Part shown: in pieces, positions 16,624-23,945 of the stretch
How the letters are laid out: each line of letters opens with the position of its first letter
Numbering within the stretch: position 1 is the stretch's first letter
Assembly (NCBI RefSeq): GCF_014204945.1
Contig: NZ_JACHMN010000001.1
Location: 496,001-560,000, forward strand
DNA: 64,000 nt
Reading direction: 5' to 3'
DNA from: Allocatelliglobosispora scoriae
Lineage (GTDB): Bacteria; Actinomycetota; Actinomycetes; Mycobacteriales; Micromonosporaceae
The notes under the pieces: model-generated
Told to the model about the DNA's origin: nothing
Database searches by the model: none
The model's input: only the letters and a program-made list of their open reading frames with translations
Position numbers and translations under genes: made by a program

Positions 16624-17097
16624 ATGACTGACGGTGCCAACAGCGCCAAGGGCGGCCGAGGCAGCACGATCATCGCGATCGTCGGCCTGATCACCACCGC
16701 CGCCGCCGCGATCATCAGCAACATCGTCACGACCCAGGCGGCGCAGGACGCGGCGTGGACCGTGCGGAACGCCCAGATCGTCGACCAGCGGCGCACCGCC
16801 TACGTCGACTTCCTCGGCGAGGTGACGTCCCTCTGCGCGCTGATGACGCACCGCGACCTGACGTTGAACGCCGCGAACGACGCCTACGGCCAGGTGCTCA
16901 CGCAGAAGGCCCGCGTCGACCTGATCGCGCCGACGGAGGTGCGGGAGCGGGTCGAGGAGTTCCGCGCCTACATGTTGATCGCGCTCACCACCGCGAGCAA
17001 AGCCGATCCGAATCTGCCCGAGGGCTGCGACGACAAGGGATTGGCGACGAACACGGAGAACCTCGTCAACGCCGCCAAACCGGGTCTGGAAGGCTGA
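16624..17097 (+). CDS. Single-pass membrane protein, function unknown
   Basis: 157 residues. One N-terminal transmembrane segment (about 14-40, STIIAIVGLITTAAAAIIS) is followed by a helical soluble part with AQIVDQRRTAYVDFLGEV, resembling the layout of small actinobacterial proteins with an N-terminal anchor and helical hairpin. Two cysteines (CALM, EGCDD) may pair. The ATG at 16624 has AGGGAGC upstream. No family name can be given with confidence. It ends just before the remnant allophanate hydrolase on the opposite strand. Confidence 0.75.
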   Translation: MTDGANSAKGGRGSTIIAIVGLITTAAAAIISNIVTTQAAQDAAWTVRNAQIVDQRRTAYVDFLGEVTSLCALMTHRDLTLNAANDAYGQVLTQKARVDLIAPTEVRERVEEFRAYMLIALTTASKADPNLPEGCDDKGLATNTENLVNAAKPGLEG

Positions 17098-17100
17098 CGG

Positions 17101-17485
17101 TCAGGCGGTGGCGGCGCGCCAGCCGCCGAAGCCGCTGATGTCGGTGGCACCGTCGAGCCGGGTCGACTCGGCGAGGAACCCGGTCACCTCGGCACCGTCG
17201 TCGAGCACGACCCGGCCGAGCGCCAGCGGCGCCGGGATGGTGCCGAGCAGCGCGCCGACGCCCTGCTGGGGCAGCTCGAACACCTCGACGGCGACCCCGT
17301 CGGCCGGGCCGTCGCCGGTGTAGACGAGCGCGGGCCGGTATCCGCCGCTGGTACGCCAGCCGCCCGCCGAGGCCGGTGAGCTGTGAGTTCAGCGGCCTCG
17401 GCGAAGGCCGGCGTGATGAGCTGCACGCCGAAGGGCAGCCCGTCGTCGCGGGTTCCGGCGAGTACCGCGATCGCGCACAGAAGGC
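17101..17485 (-). pseudogene. Allophanate hydrolase remnant (C-terminal part, frameshifted)
   Basis: On the minus strand three frames carry successive pieces of an AtzF-like allophanate hydrolase. The end of the amidase domain (LLCAIAVLAG, DGLPFGVQLITPAF) is about 17485-17405. LNSQLTGLGGRL follows in a second frame. The C-terminal domain (GGYRPALVYTG, VGALLGTIPAPLALGRV, GATDISGFGGWRA) lies in a third frame and ends at 17101. Allophanate hydrolase splits allophanate to ammonia and CO2 in urea use. At least two frameshifts and loss of all upstream sequence mean it cannot be functional. Homology stops near 17485, where the left end of the TnpB element is proposed. Confidence 0.75.
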
Positions 17486-17577
17486 CAAATGGACGTGGAG
17501 GTTGTGGATAATGCTGCGGCCGTACTTAATATCGGGGTCTGGGGTCCATCTTGGTGGCATAGGCCAAATGGCACAAT

Positions 17578-18789
17578 GTGAGGGTGAAGCTGGTCGTGCA
17601 GGTAAAACTGCTTCCGACGCCCGAACAGGTGTCGGCTCTGGAGTCGACTCTGCGTGCCTGCAACACTGCTGCCTCGGAAGTCGCCCGGGTCGCCCGCAAC
17701 AGAGGCGTCTACCGTAACTACGACCTGCGTAAGTACGTCTATCAGAACATCAAGGACAACCACCGGCTCGGTGCGCAGGCCGCGCAGCACGTCATTAAGA
17801 AGGTCTGCGACTCGTACAAGGCCCTGAAGGCCAACATTCGGGCGGGGAACCTCGGCAGGCCAGGGTCGAAGCGGCGGCGCAGGGCCGAGACCGACCCGAT
17901 CAGCTTCCGGTGGGAAGCCGCACAGCCCTACGACGCACGGATGCTTTCCTGGCAACGCAACGCGCGCACCGTGTCCATCTGGACAGTCGCCGGGCGCCTC
18001 AAGGGCGTCGCGTACGCCGGGTCGCCGGACGGGCTCAAGGCCGTCGCGGAACTCCCGGTCGGTGAGTCCGACCTGGTCCACCGCGACGGCATGTGGTTCC
18101 TCCACACGACTGTCGAGGCCGCCGAGCCCGAGCTAGTCGACCCGAAAGGGTTCCTCGGCATCGACATGGGCATCGCGAACATCGCCTACGACTCCGACGG
18201 TGACCGGTACGCCGGGACCACCCTCAACAGCTACCGCCGTCGGCAACTGCGGCTACGTCAACGGTTGCAGCGTAAGGACACCAACTCCGCGCGCAGGCTG
18301 CTCGCCCGGCGTCGGCGCAAGGAAGCGCGGCACGCCGCGAACGTCAACCATTGCATCGCGAAGACCATCGTGACCAAGGCTGAACGCACCGGTCGAGGTA
18401 TCGCCGTCGAAGACCTGACGGGGATCCGCGAACGGGTCCGGCTCCGCAAGCCCCAACGGGTCACGCTGTCCTCATGGTCGTTCCACCAGCTCGGCGAGTT
18501 CCTGACCTACAAAGCCCGCCGCGCCGGTGTACCACTGGTCGAAGTCGACCCCCGGTACACCTCCCAGACCTGCCACCGGTGCGGCCACCGCGATAAGCGA
18601 AACCGAGTCGACCAGGAAACCTTTAACTGTCGGTCGTGCGGGGTCGTTGCCCACGCCGATCACAATGCGGCCCTCAACATCGCCTCGCGTGGTGTCGAGG
18701 CCGGGGCGCAGTCAACCGCCCGCACGCGGCCTGACCTCGCAGCCAGCGAGGGAGGTGACCTGCAAACCCGCCCATTCACAGGCGGGTAG
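17578..18789 (+). CDS. tnpB: TnpB RNA-guided nuclease (transposon protein)
   Basis: A 403-residue TnpB. An N-terminal Orf_B_N/WED-REC region opens MRVKLVVQVKLLPTPEQ. The RuvC nuclease has all three acidic residues: Asp196 in LGIDMG, Glu278 in AVEDL and Asp361 in HADHNAALN. Between them is a four-cysteine zinc finger (Cys332, 335, 351, 354: CHRCG...CRSCG). TnpB proteins are RNA-guided DNA nucleases, ancestors of Cas12, using a guide made from the element's right end. The length and full active site suggest it is intact. GTG at 17578 is used because an ATG two bases earlier meets an immediate stop. Confidence 0.93.
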   Translation: MRVKLVVQVKLLPTPEQVSALESTLRACNTAASEVARVARNRGVYRNYDLRKYVYQNIKDNHRLGAQAAQHVIKKVCDSYKALKANIRAGNLGRPGSKRRRRAETDPISFRWEAAQPYDARMLSWQRNARTVSIWTVAGRLKGVAYAGSPDGLKAVAELPVGESDLVHRDGMWFLHTTVEAAEPELVDPKGFLGIDMGIANIAYDSDGDRYAGTTLNSYRRRQLRLRQRLQRKDTNSARRLLARRRRKEARHAANVNHCIAKTIVTKAERTGRGIAVEDLTGIRERVRLRKPQRVTLSSWSFHQLGEFLTYKARRAGVPLVEVDPRYTSQTCHRCGHRDKRNRVDQETFNCRSCGVVAHADHNAALNIASRGVEAGAQSTARTRPDLAASEGGDLQTRPFTGG

Positions 18790-18794
18790 TTGAC
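18766..18794 (+). ncRNA. Right-end hairpin, candidate 3' part of the TnpB guide RNA (reRNA/omega RNA)
   Basis: ACCCGCC at 18766-18772 pairs with GGCGGGT at 18781-18787 around an 8-base loop, overlapping the tnpB stop, and is followed by AGTTGAC. In characterised IS200/IS605 elements the guide RNA comes from this overlap of the tnpB 3' end and the right end, and the guide segment lies immediately downstream. The exact 5' start of the RNA cannot be read from sequence. Confidence 0.45.
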
Positions 18795-19053
18795 TCCATG
18801 GTCCACTTTGTAACGTTGCATTCTCGGGCAGGGAAGGCGCGATCGTTATTACCCAGCGGCAAGCTGAACGGATGCCTCCATCGCGTCGTCAGAGTTAGAA
18901 GCGTGTCGCGCTCGGACAGCTTGGCGACCCAGCCGCCGCCCGATCCGCTCGCCTCGACCTCCGTCCCAGCCGAACCGCTGTGCCCGCGGTGTGCTGTCCA
19001 ACCGCGTCCAACGCCGCCCGTCCGGGACGGCCGCACGTGTGACCATCCAGGCC
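18795..19053. other. Intergenic flank of the TnpB element
   Basis: No gene is supported. A minus-strand stretch at about 18890-19000 reads like protein (EVEASGSGGGWVAKLSERD) but has no recognised family and no conserved start; it could be another gene remnant. The flank shows no allophanate hydrolase sequence, so the element does not simply split that gene. Confidence 0.4.
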
Positions 19054-19914
19054 ATGAAGCATCCGCATGTTCCGGGCCGGTGGCGCCGTGCCGCTGCCGT
19101 CTCCCTGGCGTTGGTCCTGACGAGTTCGGTCGGCGTGGTGGCCACCCCCGGTGTCGCGTCGGCCGCCTCCTTCGCCTCCTTCAGCCTCGGCGTTCTCGAG
19201 CCGGACGAGATCCGCCACGTGTGGTGGAACAACGCCACCTCCGACGCCTACGCGCCCGGCCTCGAAGTGACCGAAGCCGACGACCCGAACGACGTCTGCC
19301 ACGTCACCATCGCCCGGACCTGGTATGTCCGCCACGCCTCCGGCGAGCGCGAGTTCCACCTGGAGATCCACGGCGGGCACGGAGAACGGTGCCAGGTCAC
19401 GGTGTGGCTGGCCCGCCTGACCAAGTTCACCGAGGTCGCCTCCGGTTCGCTCACCCCCGGCCAGTGGCGCAACTTCACCCTGAACGACGCGCGCACCGGC
19501 GCGAACGTCTACGTGGTGGCTCCCGTCCCGGACCAGCTCGCCAGCGGCGACTGCGCGATCGAGGTGGTCAACGTCCGCTACCGGACCCAGCCGTCCGGCG
19601 AGAACGAATTCGCGTGGCGGGCCCTCAACGTGGGTGCCGCCACCTGCTCGGCGCAGCTGCGGCTGGTGAGACTGCCGGTCACCTTCAGCCATCTGGCCAA
19701 CCCCATGCCGCCGGGGAGCAGCCTCGGGGTCCTGCGGGGCATCCCGGACGGCATCAGGGTCGTCGTCCCGGGTGGTATGCCCGCGGTGAACTCGGCGGCC
19801 GCCTGCCAGTACACGGTGCAGCCTATCGGCTACTGGCCCCGCAGGTCCGACACCAGTTCCCTGAACTCCGGATCGGTGACGTGCGAGCTGACGACCACGT
19901 TCGCCGACGTGTGA
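19054..19914 (+). CDS. Secreted protein with internal repeats, function unknown
   Basis: 286 residues with a signal peptide (about 1-37, basic start MKHPHVPGRWRRAA, hydrophobic core, ending GVASAAS). The mature part contains two related units of about 85 residues. One has CHVTIARTWYVR, REFHLEIHG and CQVTVWLARL; the other has CAIEVVNVRYRTQ, NEFAWRALNVG and CSAQLRLVRL. A third incomplete unit (CQYTVQPIGYW, CELTTTF) ends the protein. Each unit holds a cysteine pair, suggesting disulfide-bonded beta domains. The ATG at 19054 opens the signal peptide. No family is recognised; an extracellular binding role is conceivable. Confidence 0.75.
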   Translation: MKHPHVPGRWRRAAAVSLALVLTSSVGVVATPGVASAASFASFSLGVLEPDEIRHVWWNNATSDAYAPGLEVTEADDPNDVCHVTIARTWYVRHASGEREFHLEIHGGHGERCQVTVWLARLTKFTEVASGSLTPGQWRNFTLNDARTGANVYVVAPVPDQLASGDCAIEVVNVRYRTQPSGENEFAWRALNVGAATCSAQLRLVRLPVTFSHLANPMPPGSSLGVLRGIPDGIRVVVPGGMPAVNSAAACQYTVQPIGYWPRRSDTSSLNSGSVTCELTTTFADV

Positions 19915-19993
19915 CACCGGCGCCGGCGAGTGCCGTGCCGAAGCCGATCGCCGCCGGGTGAAACCGCAGCGGCGATCGGCGCGTGGGGCAGGC

Positions 19994-21091
19994 ATGAGAA
20001 TCGGACGGGCCGCCTGCGCGGTTCTACTCATCGCACCTCTGGCCCTCACCGCCTGTGCCCAGGCGACGGCGGAGCCGGACCAGGCAGGACCCGGCTACCC
20101 GCCGGTATGCCTAACCGGACTGCCCGCCGAGCCGGACGGGCCGGTCCTGGCCGGGCAGGGCGTCGGTGCCGGGGTGCTGGTCTACCGGTCGGCGGGCGAA
20201 CCGGGCCGCGACGCGTGGCTGCTGACCGAGAACGGCCGGTTCGTCAAGCTCCCGCCGGTACCCGTGCCGCCACCGCCGGCCACACCGGACCCGCAGTCGT
20301 CGCTGCTGCCGGGCGCGACTGCGGAACCGCAGAAACCCCTGGACCCGATGTTCGGCGTACACCTGTCTCCCGACGGCCGGTGGCTCAGCCGGCCGTCCGT
20401 AGCGTTCGGCAGCACCCTGCGGGACCTCACCGGCGAGACGGTCGTCCGGCTGCCCGGCGTCTTCGACCCGGGCCAGTGGTCGTCGAATTCGCGGTGGCTG
20501 ACGACCCGGCCGCTGTCCCCCGGCGGCTCCTCCGCCTACGAACGCCACGAGGTCGCCACCGGCGAGAAGATCGAGGTACGCCTGCCCGACCGCAACGGCG
20601 AGGCATGGCAGGTCATCGGCGTCCGCGACGACGGCACGCTGGTGATGACCCGCATGTGGGACGGCGAGAACCGCGACCCCGACCCCCGGCACGAGAGCTA
20701 CTCGATCGTCGACCCGGTCACCGGCGCCGAGGTGCACCGGACCACCATCGACTTCGGCGACGACTCGACAGGGCCCTTCGGCCTCGTCGTCGACTCCACG
20801 ATGTTCTCGGGGTCGAACACGGGCACCGGTGCGGTGACCGCCTGGGACCTGCGCACCGGACGACAGCTGTGGCGGCACTCCTACCAGGCCGAATCGCCGC
20901 TGGACTACCAGTTCTGGGGGATGGGCGGCGTCTCCGGCTCCTCGGTCACGGTGATCCGCAACCACTCGATGGGCTCGCCGTCGTTCGCCGACGAGATCGA
21001 GGTGCACCGGCTGCGCCGGACGGACGGGGCGGCGTCGCTCGCCTGCCTCCTCCCGCCGAACGCCGAGCTCGTCCTCCCCGGCGGCCGCTGA
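19994..21091 (+). CDS. Secreted lipoprotein with beta-propeller-like domain, function unknown
   Basis: 365 residues. Lipoprotein signal with lipobox LALTAC (cysteine near residue 21). A Pro-rich segment (PPVPVPPPPATPDPQ) precedes repeats such as VHLSPDGRWLSRP, WSSNSRWLTTRPL, VIGVRDDGTLVM and GAVTAWDLRTGRQLWRHSY, which resemble WD40/PQQ-type propeller blades. It should be an externally anchored lipoprotein. The start at 19994 (MRIGRAACAV) is preferred over an upstream in-frame ATG because it directly opens the signal and has GGGGCAGG upstream. Substrate or partner unknown. Confidence 0.8.
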   Translation: MRIGRAACAVLLIAPLALTACAQATAEPDQAGPGYPPVCLTGLPAEPDGPVLAGQGVGAGVLVYRSAGEPGRDAWLLTENGRFVKLPPVPVPPPPATPDPQSSLLPGATAEPQKPLDPMFGVHLSPDGRWLSRPSVAFGSTLRDLTGETVVRLPGVFDPGQWSSNSRWLTTRPLSPGGSSAYERHEVATGEKIEVRLPDRNGEAWQVIGVRDDGTLVMTRMWDGENRDPDPRHESYSIVDPVTGAEVHRTTIDFGDDSTGPFGLVVDSTMFSGSNTGTGAVTAWDLRTGRQLWRHSYQAESPLDYQFWGMGGVSGSSVTVIRNHSMGSPSFADEIEVHRLRRTDGAASLACLLPPNAELVLPGGR

Positions 21092-21099
21092 CCGGGCGG

Positions 21100-21134
21100 A
21101 CCGGCTCCCGTTCCCGGCGGGAACGGGAGCCGGT
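21100..21134. terminator. Bidirectional terminator hairpin
   Basis: A 16-bp perfect stem (ACCGGCTCCCGTTCCC at 21100-21115 with 21119-21134) and a 3-base loop, between the convergent lipoprotein and SGNH esterase genes. Confidence 0.8.
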
Positions 21135-21137
21135 CGG

Positions 21138-22262
21138 TTACCCGAGGGTGCAGCGCACCGCGGGGACCGCGTTCGTGGCGTTGTTCCAGCTCGCGAGGAA
21201 CCCGAACGATGTGGACGCCCCTGGCGCGAGACCACCGTTGTAAGTCGCGTTGCGAGCCGTGACGACCGTCCCGCTCTGCGCCACCGTTGCGTTCCACGCC
21301 TGGCTGACCTGCTGGCCGTTGGCGTAGGTGAAGGTCGCGGTCCACGCCGCCGACGCCGACGCCGAGGTGTTCTTCACCGTCACCTCGCCCTGGAAGCTGC
21401 CGCCCCACTGCGAAACCACCGTGTACGCCGCCGAACAGGCGCCACCGGCCGACGGAGAGGCCGACGGGCTGGCCGACGGCGACGGGCTGGCCGACGGCGA
21501 CGCGCTCGGCGAGCGGGTCGCGCTGGCCGACGGTGACGGTGTCACGCCGTCGAGCACCCGCGTCAGCACGGGGTACCAGCGGTTCGCCATCTTCTGGAAG
21601 CCGCTGTTGTTGGGATGCACCCCGTCGGTGTTGTCCGCGACCGCGTCGTAGCCGGTCCACAGGTCGGCGAGGGTGATCGGCGACTGGGTCGTGGTGAGGC
21701 CCGCCGCCCAGCCCGGCAGCGCGTTGTTGAGCTCCACGATGTCGGCCGGGCAGGTCGAGCAGCTCGCGGCGCTCATCGGGATGATCTGCGCGACGATGAT
21801 CTTCACGGTGGAGTTGGCGGCCCGCATCTGCCCGACGAGCTTGGTGAACGCGGCGAGCTTCGTCGCGGTCGCGATGTAGTGGCCCCACATGTCGTTCGTG
21901 CCGAGGTGCATGAGGACGATGTCCGGCCGCGCCGCGGCCAGCCACGGCGGGAGCTGGTTGTTGTCGGCGATGCCGGTGGCGGAGTAGCCGCCGTGGCCCT
22001 CGTGGTCGAAGTCGTAGGTGTACCCGGGGTTGCAGCCGCCGCCGTCGGAGACGCCGCCGACGAAATCGATGCCGGTGTACCCGGCGAGCTGCAGCTGGTG
22101 CCAGAGCGTGGCCCGCCAGCAGCCGGTCCCGGCGGTGATGGAGTCGCCCAGCGGCATGATCCGCACCGGTGCCGCGGCGGACTGCGCAGGCTGGACGGCG
22201 AGAAAGGTCGCCGCCGCGATCAGGGCGGCGAGGACGGCGTACAAAACTGATCTGCGAAGCAT
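21138..22262 (-). CDS. Secreted SGNH esterase with C-terminal CBM2
   Basis: 374 residues: signal peptide (1 to ~30), SGNH/GDSL hydrolase (~32-240), an Ala/Pro/Ser-rich linker of repeated SPSAS units, and a CBM2 (~275-374). Hydrolase blocks are PLGDSIT (nucleophile Ser41), GGYSATG, LGTND and DGVHPNNSG (Asp-His pair). Similar actinobacterial proteins are taken as acetyl-xylan or pectin-type acetyl esterases; CBM2 targets crystalline polysaccharide. The ATG at 22262 follows CGGAGG on the minus strand. It lies downstream of the GH5 gene on the same strand but behind a strong hairpin, so it may be transcribed separately or by read-through. Confidence 0.92.
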   Translation of the reverse strand: MLRRSVLYAVLAALIAAATFLAVQPAQSAAAPVRIMPLGDSITAGTGCWRATLWHQLQLAGYTGIDFVGGVSDGGGCNPGYTYDFDHEGHGGYSATGIADNNQLPPWLAAARPDIVLMHLGTNDMWGHYIATATKLAAFTKLVGQMRAANSTVKIIVAQIIPMSAASCSTCPADIVELNNALPGWAAGLTTTQSPITLADLWTGYDAVADNTDGVHPNNSGFQKMANRWYPVLTRVLDGVTPSPSASATRSPSASPSASPSPSASPSASPSAGGACSAAYTVVSQWGGSFQGEVTVKNTSASASAAWTATFTYANGQQVSQAWNATVAQSGTVVTARNATYNGGLAPGASTSFGFLASWNNATNAVPAVRCTLG

Positions 22263-22279
22263 GTCGACCTCCGGATGAG

Positions 22280-22314
22280 CCGGCGGCCGGGCGCGGTGCG
22301 CGCCCGGCCGCCGG
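22280..22314 (-). terminator. Hairpin between GH5 and SGNH genes
   Basis: A 16-bp perfect GC stem (22280-22295 with 22299-22314, loop GTG) lies immediately downstream of the GH5 stop and about 20 bases before the SGNH start. It can terminate or attenuate transcription between the two genes. Confidence 0.75.
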
Positions 22315-22320
22315 GTGGGT

Positions 22321-23706
22321 TCAGCTCGCGGTGCAGGAAGCGGTGGGTACGCCGTTGGCGGCGTTGTTCCACTTCCCGAGGAACCCGAAGGTCGTGGCGG
22401 CCCCGGCGGCGAGCGCACCGTTGTAGCCGGCGTTGCGGGCGGTGACGGTCGCCCCGCTGCTCGTCACCGTCGCGCTCCAGGACTGCGTGACGGTCTGGCC
22501 GTTGGCATAGGTCCAGGTCACCGTCCACCCCGTGATCGCCGAGGCGCCGGCGGTCACCTTCACCTCACCCTGGAAGCCGTCGGGCCACTGCCCCGTCACC
22601 GCGTACGCCGCGGTGCAGGTGCGCCCGCCGGTGCTCGGCGACGGGCTCGGAGAGGGGCTCGTCGACCGGCTCGGGGAGACGCTCGGCGACGGGGTGGTGC
22701 TGCGCGACGCCGACGCCGACGGCGAGGTCGTGCCGTCGTAGATGGTGGCCTGCCGCGAGTTGGCGGTGATGCCGTTGGCGCCGCCGAACAGGCGCTTGCC
22801 CCAGGTGGTGAGCTGGGCGGGGTCGAAGTTGACCGTCATGTCCAGGTAGGGGTCGTTGTTGCCGGCCCAGGACCAGCCGAGGTAGCCCAGGCCGCGGGCC
22901 TTCGCCTCGGCGAGGATGGTCTGGTCGTCGACGTTGTTCGACGACTGCTGCCAGCCGAACTCGCCGATCACCAGCGGCCAGCCGTTGGTGCGGAACCGGT
23001 CGAGGTAGGCGGTGATGCTGGCGGCGGTGTTGAACACGTCGTACATGTGGATCGACAGCACCGTGTTCTTCTTGGTGTCGGCGTTGAGGACGGTCTGGGC
23101 GTTGTCGCGCATGACGTACTGCCAGTCCTGGCCCCAGTTGGGCGCGTCGACCATGAGCAGGTGCTCGAAGCCGTTGGTGCGCAGCTTCTGGATCGCGGCG
23201 GTGGTCGCGGCGGTCCACTGCGCGGCGTTGGTGTTGCCGATCGGCTCGTTGCCGATGTTGATGACGACGTAGTTCTCCTGGCCGACCAGGTTGGCCTTCT
23301 GGCTGATCCAGTAGTTGGCCGCCTCGTCGAGCGTGGCGGCCGCGCCGTCCTCGCCGTAGCCGGTGGTGTCGTGCACCTCCAGTACGCAGATCAGCTTGTT
23401 CTGCTTGCACAGGGCGATGATGGCGGGGACGTCGTTGGACGGCCCCCACCGCTTGCCGCTGCCGAGGACCACCCGGACGGTGTTGGCGCCCAGCGCCTTG
23501 ATGTTCGCGAACGAGCTGGTCTGGCCGGTGAACCACACGTGCTCGTGGTTGACGCCGCGCATGACGAACGTCTGGCCGTTGGCCTCGACGATGTTGGTGC
23601 CGCTGATGTGCAGCCCGGTCGCGGCGCTGGCGGGGCTGACGAACACCAGGAAGGATGCGGCGACGACGAGCAGGGCGGCGCCGAGGGCGGTGAGTAGTCT
23701 TTTCAC
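22321..23706 (-). CDS. Secreted GH5 endo-beta-mannanase (GH5_8-like) with CBM2
   Basis: 461 residues: signal peptide (1 to ~28), GH5 TIM barrel (~30-335), a Ser/Pro/Thr linker, CBM2 (~365-461). The catalytic acid/base is Glu154 in IGNEPIGN and the nucleophile Glu249 in VIGEFGW. The sequence opening (GLHISGTNIVEANGQ, VMRGVNHEHVW) and NTVRVVL with VLEVHDTTG resemble bacterial subfamily 8 mannanases rather than GH5 cellulases. It should cleave beta-1,4-mannan outside the cell while CBM2 holds it to cellulose. The ATG at 23706 opens the signal peptide. Cellulase activity is the main alternative. Confidence 0.92.
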   Translation of the reverse strand: MKRLLTALGAALLVVAASFLVFVSPASAATGLHISGTNIVEANGQTFVMRGVNHEHVWFTGQTSSFANIKALGANTVRVVLGSGKRWGPSNDVPAIIALCKQNKLICVLEVHDTTGYGEDGAAATLDEAANYWISQKANLVGQENYVVINIGNEPIGNTNAAQWTAATTAAIQKLRTNGFEHLLMVDAPNWGQDWQYVMRDNAQTVLNADTKKNTVLSIHMYDVFNTAASITAYLDRFRTNGWPLVIGEFGWQQSSNNVDDQTILAEAKARGLGYLGWSWAGNNDPYLDMTVNFDPAQLTTWGKRLFGGANGITANSRQATIYDGTTSPSASASRSTTPSPSVSPSRSTSPSPSPSPSTGGRTCTAAYAVTGQWPDGFQGEVKVTAGASAITGWTVTWTYANGQTVTQSWSATVTSSGATVTARNAGYNGALAAGAATTFGFLGKWNNAANGVPTASCTAS

Positions 23707-23945
23707 GACCTACCTCTGATTTGTGGGAGGCCCCTGGGCTGGGGCGAGATGTGGTGTTACCTCACGGATGACGTCCGCTCCCGACTCATCCACGCTGGTC
23801 TCAGCGTAAATAAGTTTGTCTAACGACGCAACTAAGTCTCGGGCGGAGCGGATCCCGCGGCGCGTCGCCTTGACCTTGACCTTGGGGTAAGCCGCAGGCT
23901 GGTCCCTGCCGGCCGACGCGGCCGGGACGAGAAGGAGGCCGACAC
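23707..23945. promoter_or_regulatory. Divergent promoter region, GH5 / MerR-PP2C
   Basis: A 239-base region between two divergent genes. An AT-rich stretch at about 23804-23836 contains related half sites (TAAGTTTG and CAACTAAG) in opposite orientation, like operators of sugar-responsive repressors upstream of the mannanase; the match is imperfect. A GAAGGAGG ribosome site for the downstream gene lies at about 23931-23938. Confidence 0.35.

Larger units (their letters stand above)
17482..18794 (+). mobile_element. IS200/IS605-superfamily element with TnpB only (IS1341-like)
   Basis: The unit comprises tnpB plus a right-end hairpin and no tnpA, so it is non-autonomous for Y1 transposition or a domesticated/decayed copy. 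The left edge is placed at about 17482, where allophanate hydrolase homology breaks off. AGGCCAAATGG occurs there (17482-17492) and again at 17561-17571 just before tnpB. The right edge is placed after the hairpin and the GTTGAC at about 18789-18794. Edges are inferred from homology loss and hairpin position, not from target duplications, which this family lacks. Confidence 0.65.

Noticed and set aside
17101-17283. A 60-residue minus-strand ORF as a real small gene
   Set aside because: Its sequence is the C-terminal domain of allophanate hydrolase, and the neighbouring frames carry the preceding parts, so it is a pseudogene fragment.
21460-22740. Repeated Ser/Pro/Ala codons that look like a short tandem repeat array
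   Set aside because: They are the flexible linkers joining the catalytic domains to CBM2 in the SGNH and GH5 proteins, not a separate repeat or CRISPR.
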